Below, one piece after another: positions 44,697-54,318 of a DNA stretch of 64,000 nt. The position numbers were made by a program, and so were the translations under genes. This stretch comes from Taibaiella sp. (GTDB lineage: Bacteria; Bacteroidota; Bacteroidia; Chitinophagales; Chitinophagaceae). Positions within the stretch are counted from its first letter, which is position 1. The number at the start of each line of letters is the position of its first letter. Where the stretch lies: contig JAEUVV010000007.1 in the NCBI GenBank assembly GCA_016786705.1, forward strand, positions 186,001 to 250,000. Direction: 5' to 3'. Below the pieces are notes generated by a model that had not been told where the DNA came from, did not search any database, and worked only from the letters and a program-made list of their open reading frames with translations.

Positions 44697-47117
44697 TCAC
44701 TTATTGGGTTTTAAATATTTATCCAGGAATTGCTCCTGCTCCCATAATAAATGCATAATATTTTCACGGGCTACATAACTGTGGCTTTCTTTAGGCAGGA
44801 TCACCATCCTCGCATTAGCGCCGAGACCTTTCAGGGCCTGGAAATAACGCTCTGTCTGCAAAGTAAAAGTACCCGGGTTATTATCCGCTTCACCATGCAC
44901 CAGCAGGATCGGTTTTTTCATTTTATCCGCAGTGTTAAATGGCGACATCCCGCTATAGATAGCCGGTACATCCCAGAAGTTTCTTTGCTCCGACTGGAAA
45001 CCGAAAGGAGTCAGCGTCCGGTTGTAAGCACCGCTGCGTGCGATGCCACAAGCAAACAGGTCGCTGTGGGTCAAAAGATTTGCGGTCATAAAAGCGCCAT
45101 AGGAATGGCCTCCTACCCCTACCCGGCTACGATCAATATAACCTAAAGCATCTACAGCATCTATGGCCGCTTTTCCATTCGCTACTAACTGATTGATGAA
45201 ATCATCATTGGGTTCTTTATCCCCTTCACCGATAATAGGGAATGAAGCATCATCCAATACGGCATACCCTTTGGTCACCCAGTATACAAAGGAACCATAG
45301 TAAGGAAAGGTAAACTCATTAGGGTTCTGGCTGCTTTGCCCGGCACTGTTCTTATCTTTAAACTCTTGCGGGTAAGCCCAGATCAGCAGGGGCAACTTTT
45401 CCTTCTTAGTCCTGTCATAGCCGGCAGGCAAATACAGGGTACCGCTTAGCTCAACACCATCGGCTCTTTTATATTTGATCACTTCTTTATAGACGCCTTT
45501 GATACTTTCAAAAGGATTGGTATTAAAGGTAATCTGCTGTACAGAAGCGGGCTTTTTAAAATTCCTGAAATAATAATTCGGATACTCGGTAGCAGACTGG
45601 AGTTGCACCAAAGCCAGGCCTTTCTTAAAATCCTCGATGGAAATTATATCCTCTTTTTTGTCTTTAAGATTACTTTGATACAAACGCTTTGTCTTCAGGG
45701 TAGCCAGGTTCAACTCATCAATAAAAGGGAATTGCCCTTTAGGTGTATGACCTTCACCTATCAGGTAAAGGTTATTGTTTTCAATCGCCAGCACTTCCAT
45801 TCCATATTCATTTTTACGCGTTTCCGGGTTACCTGGATCACTATAGATATCCTGGTAATTGCGATCACTTATTTTCTTTGGATTTTCATTACTACCGGAT
45901 GGATCGAACAGATAAGTTCTCAGGTTCCTGGTATCATACCACTGGTCATACACCAGGGCTACTTTATCATTGCCCCACTCTACACCTCCAAAACGCTGTA
46001 CCGTTTTACCCATACTTTTAGCCGGAGTCACAAAAGGCGCATCCCACAAAAACAGCTCATCCCTGTAATCGGCCTGTTGGGCCTGGTCGCCACCATCCAA
46101 AGCGTTTACATAAAATAGGGTGGCCGGTTTATCATCGCGCCAGGACAGGCTACGCTTCCCGGTACGTACGCTCGAAAAACCTTTTGGCATAATCTCTACC
46201 AAAGGCACTTCATTCACCTGTTTGACTAATGAGGCATCTAACTTATATATGTTCGTTTCGCTGGGAAACCTGCTCAAAGGAACAATATAAGAAAAAGGCC
46301 GCTTGATCACAGAGAGCATCAGGTAGTTGCCATCCGGCGAAAAGCTCTCGCCGGCATACATATTTTTACCTAAAAATAATTTACTACCGCCGTTCAGGCC
46401 TACGGTATATAATTCAGCACTGACAATGGTTTCAAAGTTCTGCTCATCGGTTTTATTCTTCAATAAATCCGCGTAGGTCCTGTTCTGGGAAGTTTTACCT
46501 TCGGCATTAGACACAATAGGTCCTTTAGGCAGGTCTTCTTTAGCATTAATTAGGGAGGGCCTGTTGGCCGGGATCACTTTTACTAATAAGTGTTCATTAT
46601 CACGATACCAGATATAAGGACTCCCCAGGTTGGCATTCAGGTTATCAGCGGTCAGTTTTTTAGCGGTAGCGGTAGCTACATCCACAACCCATAATTCCAC
46701 GCCTTTATCAGTAGTATGTGTAAAGGCGATCTTCTTTTCATCCGGCGACCAGGAAAGGTTCGCGATCCGGGGATTAGCGGGCAAACCTTTTACCTGTGCA
46801 GGCTCCGCTTTAAACGCCGCAACTTTACGGAGTTTAATATTATTCACATAGCTCGCTGTGGCACTTATATTTGTTTTTGTATTTACCCTTAGGCCGGCCA
46901 GCCTTAACTCTTCCAGGTTCAGGTCTTCCAGGGACTTATAGGTATTTCTATAGGTCAACAACATATAGTCCTTCTTCGTGTCCATATTCACGGAAGGGGC
47001 ACGGGTGTAGTCGGCAAGCTGGAGAATTTCTTTTGAGGGCAATTGGTATTCTAGGTTCTCCTGGGCATAAGCCAGGCCGCCCAGGCTGAACAAAAACAGG
47101 AAACAAACTTTCTTCAT
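44697..47117 (-). CDS. S9D-type prolyl-oligopeptidase-family (glutamyl) peptidase
   Basis: An 806-residue secreted serine peptidase (signal peptide ending GGLAYAQ). A beta-propeller (WSPDEKKIAFTHTTDKG) is followed by a C-terminal alpha/beta-hydrolase domain. The nucleophile motif is GGHSYGAFMTANLL, then the charge-relay Asp in HGEADNN and the His in ESHSYV. ACGIARSGAYNRTLTPFGFQ is close to the plant chloroplast glutamyl endopeptidase group (S9D) as I remember it. Function: likely degrading peptides in the periplasm. A 51-residue frame lies upstream on the same strand. Confidence 0.85.
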   Translation of the reverse strand: MKKVCFLFLFSLGGLAYAQENLEYQLPSKEILQLADYTRAPSVNMDTKKDYMLLTYRNTYKSLEDLNLEELRLAGLRVNTKTNISATASYVNNIKLRKVAAFKAEPAQVKGLPANPRIANLSWSPDEKKIAFTHTTDKGVELWVVDVATATAKKLTADNLNANLGSPYIWYRDNEHLLVKVIPANRPSLINAKEDLPKGPIVSNAEGKTSQNRTYADLLKNKTDEQNFETIVSAELYTVGLNGGSKLFLGKNMYAGESFSPDGNYLMLSVIKRPFSYIVPLSRFPSETNIYKLDASLVKQVNEVPLVEIMPKGFSSVRTGKRSLSWRDDKPATLFYVNALDGGDQAQQADYRDELFLWDAPFVTPAKSMGKTVQRFGGVEWGNDKVALVYDQWYDTRNLRTYLFDPSGSNENPKKISDRNYQDIYSDPGNPETRKNEYGMEVLAIENNNLYLIGEGHTPKGQFPFIDELNLATLKTKRLYQSNLKDKKEDIISIEDFKKGLALVQLQSATEYPNYYFRNFKKPASVQQITFNTNPFESIKGVYKEVIKYKRADGVELSGTLYLPAGYDRTKKEKLPLLIWAYPQEFKDKNSAGQSSQNPNEFTFPYYGSFVYWVTKGYAVLDDASFPIIGEGDKEPNDDFINQLVANGKAAIDAVDALGYIDRSRVGVGGHSYGAFMTANLLTHSDLFACGIARSGAYNRTLTPFGFQSEQRNFWDVPAIYSGMSPFNTADKMKKPILLVHGEADNNPGTFTLQTERYFQALKGLGANARMVILPKESHSYVARENIMHLLWEQEQFLDKYLKPNK

Positions 47118-47156
47118 CTATGACATTTTTTGAATGCCGCTAAGGTACGAAGATTT

Positions 47157-47312
47157 TTAAGTCGCACTGCAACTAAAGCCCGACCGATAATCCTCCTCAA
47201 TCTCTACAAGTATATCTCCTTCTCTACGCCAGTTGGGCGGAGACTCAATTGGCGGTTTACTAAACTTTACAAGATCACCTTTACAAATTGTTTTGTTGCC
47301 ATAAGCGTCCAT
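47157..47312 (-). CDS. Candidate 51-residue small protein
   Basis: In the 256-bp spacer between two genes a minus frame starts with ATG at 47312 (MDAYGNKTICKGDLVKF) and ends in CSAT. The middle, PPNWRREGDILVEIEEDY, is hydrophilic, with a balanced amino-acid mix and mostly G/C-ending or A-ending codons as in neighbouring genes, unlike the Lys/Asn/Ile-rich junk expected from this spacer. No family is recognised. It could be a real small protein, or a fragment of a lost gene. Confidence 0.35.
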   Translation of the reverse strand: MDAYGNKTICKGDLVKFSKPPIESPPNWRREGDILVEIEEDYRSGFSCSAT

Positions 47313-47373
47313 ATAAACAAAGCCCCTTTATACTACACAAAAGGAAAAAGAAAAGAAATAAGGATTTGATACA

Positions 47374-48558
47374 TTAAGGCTTATAAGCATACGCGATCTC
47401 GTAAGCTTGCTTTTTATACTTTTTACCGATCTCGCCGATTTTCAAAGGTACGGATTGCGGGGTAGGATCCACTACAATATACTGCCGCCCCTTATATGGA
47501 ATCTCAAACCCCTTTACCCCATCTAGCGAAACGCCCAAAAGCACATGCGAAGGATACTGCACTACCACCATAGGCAAGTCATAAATCTCTTTAATAAAAA
47601 AGTACAATAATGCCACCCGGTCATCACAATCGCTTTTATCCCGGAGCAATGTTAACTCCGGAGCGTTGCGTTGCTCTTTGCCGATCGCGTCCAGGTCACT
47701 TTCATAGGCGAAAGCATTCCGGGTAAACTCCATCAGATAAGCCACCCCATCCTGCCGGCTCATATCCGCGACCGCGTGCTTCAATTCCGGCATAAGCGTA
47801 TTATAAGTGGTTTTGCTCATGGGAATATTGAAATAGGCCTCATAATTGACAACAGGATAATTGGTGAACAAGGTATCCAGGGCATTATTAACCCGGATAT
47901 TAAAGTGATACGCTTTACCCCTGAAACTAAAATCCAGGAAGCGGTTACTGAAGTTATCTTCGGTAAACTCCGGCAATTGCGCGATCTTATAGGAAAAGGA
48001 AGCTAATGAATGTTCAGCGCGGGGCATAGGTACGGAAAGCAATTCCTGCGTAGCAAAAGGAATGGACTCAAAATCATGCCGGTTCAGGCATACATAGCGC
48101 CTGTTGTCCAGGTTAAAATAAGGGATATCATAAATTTCGTCCTCACTGCGGGTATAAAACAAAAGCTTATTGTCGATCACAGCCAGGCGAACATCATAAC
48201 CGGTTTCCCGCATCAACAACCACTTCAGCAGCGTATAATCATTGTAATTTTTCACTTTAGGGCTTAGGTAATTCGCGGTACGTCTTACGACCTGGTAATA
48301 CATCCAGTCGCTCAACTGCTGTTCCGATTTATAAGCCGCCAAAGCTTCAATTACTTTATTATATTCACTCTTTTTTAATCTATCAATATAAGTTTCCACG
48401 CTTGCTATGGTCACAGCCCCTTCAAAGCGTTCAGTTGCGGGCTTTATGGCCGGAATTTCAAATACGTCCTGGTAAATATCAATATTTTGCGCATAGCTCT
48501 CCCCCCCCTGCAAAAACAAAAGGTAACATAATGATAATATTAAAATGCGCTGATTCAC
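47374..48558 (-). CDS. Secreted transglutaminase-like protein
   Basis: A 394-residue protein with a signal peptide (CYLLFLQGGESYAQ). The C-terminal part shows a transglutaminase-like triad: Cys in SDCDDRVALLYFFIKE, His in PSHVLLGV and Asp in YIVVDPTP. These folds act as transglutaminases, peptidases or non-catalytic binders. The N-terminal 250 residues are not recognised. The start is GTG at 48558; no ATG is available at the signal peptide. No terminator is seen near its 3' end. Confidence 0.62.
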   Translation of the reverse strand: MNQRILILSLCYLLFLQGGESYAQNIDIYQDVFEIPAIKPATERFEGAVTIASVETYIDRLKKSEYNKVIEALAAYKSEQQLSDWMYYQVVRRTANYLSPKVKNYNDYTLLKWLLMRETGYDVRLAVIDNKLLFYTRSEDEIYDIPYFNLDNRRYVCLNRHDFESIPFATQELLSVPMPRAEHSLASFSYKIAQLPEFTEDNFSNRFLDFSFRGKAYHFNIRVNNALDTLFTNYPVVNYEAYFNIPMSKTTYNTLMPELKHAVADMSRQDGVAYLMEFTRNAFAYESDLDAIGKEQRNAPELTLLRDKSDCDDRVALLYFFIKEIYDLPMVVVQYPSHVLLGVSLDGVKGFEIPYKGRQYIVVDPTPQSVPLKIGEIGKKYKKQAYEIAYAYKP

Positions 48559-48634
48559 CTTATAAAGTTATATAAAATAGCGCAATAAGTTTCAAAGTTA
48601 ATTTGCGCTTTAATTTTATTTTAGCTTAAAAGCA

Positions 48635-48667
48635 TAAAAAAGCCCCAGTCATTTTTTGACTGAGGCT
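48635..48667 (-). terminator. Terminator of the cytochrome c gene
   Basis: On the minus strand AGCCTCAGTCA pairs with TGACTGGGGCT (G-U pairs allowed) around AAAAA, then TTTTTT. Confidence 0.8.
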
Positions 48668-48686
48668 GTGAAATATCTATAACCTA

Positions 48687-49019
48687 TTAATTAACCGCTC
48701 TTGAGTTAGCAATAATATAAGCGCGGATCAACTTACCTTCTTCTTCAGTAGTTTTGGCTTTAGGCAACATGCGGTTTAATACCTGGTGCCATCTTGGCGC
48801 CGCGAACTGCCCGGCAGCATATAGTTTATGACAGGTACCGCATTTGGCATTGGTTAACGCCTCTCCTTCAGCGATCTGCGCGCTGGTATATTGCTGCAGC
48901 GCGACTTCTTTAGTCAGCATAGCCGGTTCTACGGCAGGCGTTGCCGCTTTCTTAGGGCTACAGGCTATTCCCAAAGCAATCACAAGACCCAGACCGGATA
49001 TCACTACAATTCTATTCAT
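48687..49019 (-). CDS. c-type cytochrome lipoprotein
   Basis: A 110-residue protein with a lipobox (LGIAC, Cys20) and one heme-binding motif CGTCH (60-64). MLPKAKTTEEEG provides the candidate methionine axial ligand (Met84). This is a small mono-heme electron carrier anchored to the membrane. No oxidase or reductase gene is adjacent, so its partner is unknown. Confidence 0.8.
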   Translation of the reverse strand: MNRIVVISGLGLVIALGIACSPKKAATPAVEPAMLTKEVALQQYTSAQIAEGEALTNAKCGTCHKLYAAGQFAAPRWHQVLNRMLPKAKTTEEEGKLIRAYIIANSRAVN

Positions 49020-49071
49020 ATATTTACAACTTTTATGCCCCCTAAGGTAATTATTTCGTCTAATTTCAGGC

Positions 49072-49920
49072 TTATTTTTTTTCTACTTCTTTTTTGTAAT
49101 CCAGTATAGCCGTCGCAATGGCATTTGCCAAGGCCTGCTGCCCGGCTTCTGAATTCATATAAGCTTCCTCTTCCTGGTTGTTGATAAACCCAAGCTCTAT
49201 CAATACACCCGGCATCGCGCTACCGGCAAGCACTTCAAGACTTTTCTGTTTTACGCCCAGGTTATTACGGCCGGCTTTCGCAAAATTCTGCTGCACTTTA
49301 CTTCCCAGAGTTACGCTCCTGCTCAAAAAAGCCTGGGAATATTGTGCAATAAGAATAGCCGTTGTCGGATCGTTTTCATCCAGCAAACCAGGTTCTTCAG
49401 CAACAGTTTCCCCGTATTCCCCGATCGCTTTTTCTTTCTGGTCATTACGGGTAAGCCCGAGTACATAGGTTTCCGTACCGGAGGTTTTCGTACTCCTGTT
49501 ATGTATGGTTTTATAGACTGGTATGGTAGTCCATTTCTTTCCTTTCTTTACTTTTTTTGTTCCGGCCTGCACCCGGGTTGTGGTACCTGCGGTAGAGTTA
49601 ATATGTATCGAAACAAAAAGATCGGCATTGGCTTTATTGGCAATAGCATGTCTTCCTTTTAATTCAACAAAAAAATCGCTGTCCCGGGTTAAGGTGGTTT
49701 TCAATTGGGGAGACTCCCGTTTAAGGATATCTCTTACTTTCAGGGTAACGGCCAGGGCTATATCTTTTTCTTTGGAGAACGAGCCTATGGCTCCGGGATC
49801 TTTGCCGCCATGCCCGGCATCCAGTACGACATGGTTCATTTTTCTTTGTCCGAAAACAGAGCCGCATATAAATGTAAATAAGACGAATACCAGCAGTTTA
49901 ATACTTTTCATTAACTTCAT
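49072..49920 (-). CDS. N-acetylmuramoyl-L-alanine amidase (Amidase_3)
   Basis: A 282-residue secreted peptidoglycan hydrolase. After a signal peptide (FTFICGSVFGQ), the zinc and catalytic residues are in VVLDAGHGGKDPGAIG (His), FSKEKDI (Glu), LFVSIHINS (His), and the catalytic Glu in LIELGFINNQEE. An insertion of about 40 residues (VQAGTKKVKKGKKWTTI) interrupts the domain. It cleaves the stem peptide from MurNAc during daughter-cell separation or turnover. Two close ATGs are possible (49920, 49911). A TATATTTG -7 box lies at 49994-50001 on this strand. Confidence 0.9.
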   Translation of the reverse strand: MKLMKSIKLLVFVLFTFICGSVFGQRKMNHVVLDAGHGGKDPGAIGSFSKEKDIALAVTLKVRDILKRESPQLKTTLTRDSDFFVELKGRHAIANKANADLFVSIHINSTAGTTTRVQAGTKKVKKGKKWTTIPVYKTIHNRSTKTSGTETYVLGLTRNDQKEKAIGEYGETVAEEPGLLDENDPTTAILIAQYSQAFLSRSVTLGSKVQQNFAKAGRNNLGVKQKSLEVLAGSAMPGVLIELGFINNQEEEAYMNSEAGQQALANAIATAILDYKKEVEKK

Positions 49921-49993
49921 ACGTTATAAATGACTATGGAGCGAAGCACTAAGCTTTCTCGACAAAATTGAGTCTAAATATTTGCTTTGACTG

Positions 49994-50001
49994 CAAATAT
50001 A
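49994..50001 (-). promoter_or_regulatory. -7 box of the amidase gene
   Basis: TATATTTG on the minus strand, 74 bp before the ATG. Confidence 0.4.
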
Positions 50002-50057
50002 ATGGAAGGTTAAGCCAATACATAATTTTTAACCCTTTTTTGCTCATAAAGAAATAG

Positions 50058-50065
50058 TAATTTTG
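50058..50065 (+). promoter_or_regulatory. -7 box of lptD
   Basis: TAATTTTG. An upstream in-frame TTG (50063) lies inside this box and is rejected as start. Confidence 0.5.
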
Positions 50066-50110
50066 CGGCGTATTTTTATGATGGATGTATCAGGAAGAGT
50101 CTGGGGTAAA

Positions 50111-52702
50111 ATGAAAGCAGCGGTATTTACGTTACTTTCCTTACTATTGCTATTATGCCCGAATGCCCTTATGGCCCAGCGAATCAACACCGATTCCATC
50201 CCGGGACCGGTAAAGCAAGCCGGAGACACAACAGTAAGCGATACTGCCACTAAGAAAGGCGCCGCTCTGGGCATCAGGATCAGCCCGGACGCCCCGGAGC
50301 ATGAAGTAGTTTCCAGCGCCAGGGACTCCGCGATCCTGGATATGGAAACCAGCATCTATTACCTGTATGGCGATGCGCAAATGCAACAGGATGACCTGGA
50401 ATTAAAATCGGGCGTGGTAGAATTCAATCAAAAAATAAATGTGATCAGCGCCTACCCGGAATACGACACCAACAGCCGTAAAGTTTCGGAGCAATCTTTC
50501 AAGCAGGGCACTGAAACCTTTACTTACGATTCCTTAAGATATAATTTTAAAAGCAGGCGCGCCATTGTACGTAATGCCCGCATGCAATATGGAGAGGCCT
50601 ACATTAACAGTTACCAGGTAAAGAGAAACCCCGACCAGTCTATTTTCGGCTATAAGAATGTATATACAACCTGTAACCTGGAACATCCGCACTTCGGCAT
50701 TAATGCCCGGAAGATCAAGGTGATCCCTAACAAAGTAGCGGCCTCCGGAAGGGCTCACCTGGAAATTGCCGACCTCCCCACTCCTTTATTATTTCCATTT
50801 GGTATATTCCCGATTAATCCTGAGAAGAAATCCGGCTTTATCCTGCCCACTTACACGCTAACCGGTAACCGGGGCGTAGGGTTGCAGCGAATGGGCTATT
50901 ATGTGGACATCAATAAGTATATCGGCGCCTCTGTCATGTTCGATTACTTTTCCAAAGGTAGCTTTGGAGTTTTCGGCAGTACAGAATATTCAAAACGCTA
51001 TAAATATAATGGTGCCTTAAATATAGATTACACTTACTCCCAGATAGGAGAAAGATTCGATGCCGATGCAGCTACGCAAAAAGATTTTAAAGTAAGGTGG
51101 AAGCATACGGTGGACCAGAGAGCCATGCCGGGAGCCACCTTTACGGCCAATGTTGAGTTTGGTACCGGTGGCTACAACCTGGTTAACGGGATGACAGCCG
51201 ACCTTCAGCTAAATAACCAATACAGGTCAACGATCGCCTACTCCAAAACATGGGTAGGTAAACCCTTCTCCTTTACCGCCGCGGCTAACCATAACCAAAG
51301 TACCCGGAGCGGGGAGGTCGTCGTTACTTTGCCGGACATTTCTTTTAACGTTGCCCAGATCACTCCTTTCCAACGCAAGACCAGGGTAGGTAAAGACAGG
51401 TGGTATGAAAAAATATCAGCCTCCTATAACTTCGCCGCCCAGAACCGGATCAATTTTATTGACACTGCCTTTAGCTTCCGGAACATGTCTTTCGAACAAT
51501 TTGATAACGGGATCAAACATACCGCCGCTATCTCTGCGACCTACAATGTCTTGAGATTTATCAACTGGAACTTCAGCATACCTTATAATGAGTACTGGAA
51601 CACCAAACAAACTTTCTATACCTGGAATCAATCTGAGTTAAAAAATGATACCGCGACAAAGACCGGCTTTTTCGCTACCAGGGACTTTAGCTTTAACAGC
51701 AGCCTGAATACAAGAATTTATGGCTTAAAAATGTTTAAGAAAGGCAATTTGATGGGTATCCGCCACGTCATCACTCCATCTTTAAATTTCAACTATACGC
51801 CCGGATTCGCGCGTTCCCCATTTAATTATTTTTATGATTACTATGATGCATCCGGAAGACAAAGTTATAATTCGCCCTACTCAGCCTCTCCAAGTTCTAT
51901 TATGGGACCGACCAACCCATTACCCAATGGTTCCGCGGGTATAAGTATCAACAATAATTTGCAGATCAAGGTACGTTCCAAAGACTCTACTGGCACCAGG
52001 AACATCACCCTGATCGATGGTTTAGCTATCGGCGCCAACTATAACTTTTTCGCAGACTCCAACCACCTGACCAACATATCTTTTAGTGGACGGACCAGCA
52101 TTTTACAAAAATTCAATATCTCTTTCGGCGGCGCTTTTGACCCTTATCATTGGGAAAACGGCTACAGAACAAAATACTATTCTATTGAAAAGGAAGGCCC
52201 TATCGCGAAAATGAGAAATTTGTACGCTTCTCTTGACTTTGACCTGAGCGGGGAGAGTAACCGTAAGGAAGATGAAGAGGTAGAAGATGCCCGGGCGAAT
52301 AACCCGGATGTACAGCGAATGCTCCGCAATAACGGGCTTGCCGCTTATTATGATTTCAATATTCCCTGGTCTTTAAGAATTTCCTCTTCTGTCAGCTATA
52401 CCGTTAATAATCAGAAAGACGGAAGAGAAAAAGAAGTCTATACGCCACAATTAAGTGTATCCGGCAGTTTAAGGTTTACCAAAAAAATGATGTTTAATTT
52501 CGTAACCGGTTATGATTTCTTGAATAAATCAATCGGGGCTACAACCTTAAACATCAGTCGTGACCTGCATTGCTGGCAAATGGCATTAAATATTACGCCA
52601 TTTGGCCTTTACAGGAACTATAACTTTACCCTTAACGTTAAATCTTCTGTACTCCAGGACCTGAAATTAACCCGGAGACGTGCTTACCAGGACAACTTCT
52701 AG
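50111..52702 (+). CDS. lptD: LPS-assembly protein LptD (OstA-type)
   Basis: An 863-residue outer-membrane barrel that inserts LPS. After a signal peptide (MKAAVFTLLSLLLLLCPNALMAQ), an OstA-like beta-taco domain appears (YGDAQMQQDDLELKSGVVEF, KSRRAIVRNARMQYG) and then the LptD barrel core (HFGINARKIKVIP, LPTPLLFPFGIFPINPEKKSGFILP). The barrel has many alternating strands and ends in DNF. LptE and other Lpt genes are not close. ATG at 50111 gives the best signal peptide; ATGs at 50078 and 50081 are also in frame. Confidence 0.85.
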   Translation: MKAAVFTLLSLLLLLCPNALMAQRINTDSIPGPVKQAGDTTVSDTATKKGAALGIRISPDAPEHEVVSSARDSAILDMETSIYYLYGDAQMQQDDLELKSGVVEFNQKINVISAYPEYDTNSRKVSEQSFKQGTETFTYDSLRYNFKSRRAIVRNARMQYGEAYINSYQVKRNPDQSIFGYKNVYTTCNLEHPHFGINARKIKVIPNKVAASGRAHLEIADLPTPLLFPFGIFPINPEKKSGFILPTYTLTGNRGVGLQRMGYYVDINKYIGASVMFDYFSKGSFGVFGSTEYSKRYKYNGALNIDYTYSQIGERFDADAATQKDFKVRWKHTVDQRAMPGATFTANVEFGTGGYNLVNGMTADLQLNNQYRSTIAYSKTWVGKPFSFTAAANHNQSTRSGEVVVTLPDISFNVAQITPFQRKTRVGKDRWYEKISASYNFAAQNRINFIDTAFSFRNMSFEQFDNGIKHTAAISATYNVLRFINWNFSIPYNEYWNTKQTFYTWNQSELKNDTATKTGFFATRDFSFNSSLNTRIYGLKMFKKGNLMGIRHVITPSLNFNYTPGFARSPFNYFYDYYDASGRQSYNSPYSASPSSIMGPTNPLPNGSAGISINNNLQIKVRSKDSTGTRNITLIDGLAIGANYNFFADSNHLTNISFSGRTSILQKFNISFGGAFDPYHWENGYRTKYYSIEKEGPIAKMRNLYASLDFDLSGESNRKEDEEVEDARANNPDVQRMLRNNGLAAYYDFNIPWSLRISSSVSYTVNNQKDGREKEVYTPQLSVSGSLRFTKKMMFNFVTGYDFLNKSIGATTLNISRDLHCWQMALNITPFGLYRNYNFTLNVKSSVLQDLKLTRRRAYQDNF

Positions 52703-52712
52703 ATCAGCTACA

Positions 52713-53192
52713 TTAGCGGTAGTAAACAACAGGCTCAGAGTAGATCACATTACTTTTATTGCCGCTTTCGTCCAAGATATACAAACTAAACACGGCGGTA
52801 TCCCTTTGCACACCAGGACTCAGGCGAAAAAACTCCGGTATGCTTAACCTGATCTCGCCATAACCTTTAAGGTATTTGTGCCCGCTTCTATCCTGCTGTG
52901 GAATATAAGGAAAAGGAAATTGATAATCTTTTCCCGTAGTTGTATCGACCAGGAAAACCCGCATCGTAACATCGTCAAACTTGGTACCCAGGTCGCCATT
53001 ACCATCTACAAAATCGTAGTACAGGAACCAATCACCCGCAGACGTAGAATCTGCCAAATTAATATCTGCCTTGTTCATACCCTTATAAGTAATTTCAGGT
53101 GTATCAGGGTACGACTCCTCTTTTTTCTGACAAGAGGAAAAGACCATCACGGCACTCATCAAACCTAAAATACCAGCTACTGCTTTAGTCAT
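52713..53192 (-). CDS. Predicted lipoprotein of unknown function
   Basis: A 159-residue lipoprotein with lipobox VFSSC (Cys21). The mature part is beta-rich: PEITYKGMNKADINLADST, WFLYYDFVDGNGDLGTKFDD, KGYGEIRLSIPEFFRLSPG, DTAVFSLYILDESGNKSN. The DGNGDLG stretch looks like a Ca2+-binding DxDxDG loop. No family is recognised, though small proteins of this pattern are common beside Bacteroidota envelope genes. It converges on lptD; the ATG at 53192 gives the signal peptide. Confidence 0.65.
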   Translation of the reverse strand: MTKAVAGILGLMSAVMVFSSCQKKEESYPDTPEITYKGMNKADINLADSTSAGDWFLYYDFVDGNGDLGTKFDDVTMRVFLVDTTTGKDYQFPFPYIPQQDRSGHKYLKGYGEIRLSIPEFFRLSPGVQRDTAVFSLYILDESGNKSNVIYSEPVVYYR

Positions 53193-53254
53193 GTATAAAG
53201 TATTAACTTCGTTGTTCAATTCTATTTAGACTATCAAATTTACAAATAAATATC

Positions 53255-54238
53255 ATGTTGGATCACCTTTCTTCAAATATTGAGTGGTTAAAATCAATTA
53301 ACACGGCCAATTTTGAGCAAAGAGCCCTGGAACTATTCCGGCACCAGTATAAAAATACAGCTATATACCGGGAATATTGTAATCATATCCATCGCACACC
53401 GGAACGAGTACACACTTTAACCGACATCCCGTTTCTGCCCATTTCTTTTTTTAAATCTCATGAGATCCTGGCACAAGACCAGGCCGCACAATTACTTTTT
53501 GAGAGCAGCGGAACTACCGGGATGATCCCCAGCAGGCATTTCATTGCTCACCCGGAATATTATGAAACCGCTTTCCGTAAAGGATTCCGGCAACACTACG
53601 GCGCTCCTGAAGATTATATCATCCTCGGGCTACTGCCTTCTTATTTAGAACGTAAACATTCCTCGCTGGTGTATATGGTACAGGACCTGATACAAACCAG
53701 CAATCATCCGTCAGGTGGCTTTTACCTGAATGAATGGGAACAGATAGCAGGTATCCTGCAACAGCCCCGGGACCGGAAAATATTTTTGATTGGCGTCACT
53801 TTCGCTTTGCTCGATTTTGCAGAAGCTTACCCAATGGACCTTAGCGCGCATATTGTGATGGAAACCGGCGGCATGAAGGGGCGGCGGGAAGAATGGACCC
53901 GCATGGAGGTCCATCAATACCTCGCACAGCAATGGAAGCTGGAAAAGGTACATTCTGAATATGGCATGAGCGAAATGTTATCCCAGGCTTATTCCAAAGG
54001 TGATGGTATTTTTAAATGCACCGAAAGTATGCGTGTCTTATTGCGGGATGAAAGCGACCCGCTGGAAACTTATACTGCAGGCAGTGGCTGCGTGAATGTG
54101 ATAGACCTGGCCAATATAGACTCCTGCGCCTTTATCGCTACAGAAGACATCGGAAAAGTAGCTGCCGACGGCAGTTTTGAGATCCTGGGCAGGAGGGATA
54201 CCGCCGCGCTACGTGGCTGTAGCCTCATGGTTGTTTAA
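53255..54238 (+). CDS. LuxE-like acyl-protein synthetase
   Basis: A 327-residue member of the ANL superfamily resembling LuxE, which activates fatty acids as acyl-AMP. It has the P-loop-like LLFESSGTTGMIPSRH, then KVHSEYGMSEMLSQAYSKGDG and TEDIGKVAADGSFEILGRRD near the end. The N-terminal part (ALELFRHQYKNTAIYREYC) matches the LuxE start. No LuxC reductase or acyl carrier protein is nearby, so the acyl acceptor is unknown; a role in lipid or pigment tailoring is a guess. It starts a group of same-strand genes. Confidence 0.75.
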   Translation: MLDHLSSNIEWLKSINTANFEQRALELFRHQYKNTAIYREYCNHIHRTPERVHTLTDIPFLPISFFKSHEILAQDQAAQLLFESSGTTGMIPSRHFIAHPEYYETAFRKGFRQHYGAPEDYIILGLLPSYLERKHSSLVYMVQDLIQTSNHPSGGFYLNEWEQIAGILQQPRDRKIFLIGVTFALLDFAEAYPMDLSAHIVMETGGMKGRREEWTRMEVHQYLAQQWKLEKVHSEYGMSEMLSQAYSKGDGIFKCTESMRVLLRDESDPLETYTAGSGCVNVIDLANIDSCAFIATEDIGKVAADGSFEILGRRDTAALRGCSLMVV

Positions 54239-54318
54239 ATTTAATAAAAGATATACTATATTTACCCTCATTAAAACATTCGGATCTATTCTTTAACCCA
54301 AGTCATTCATCTAAATAA

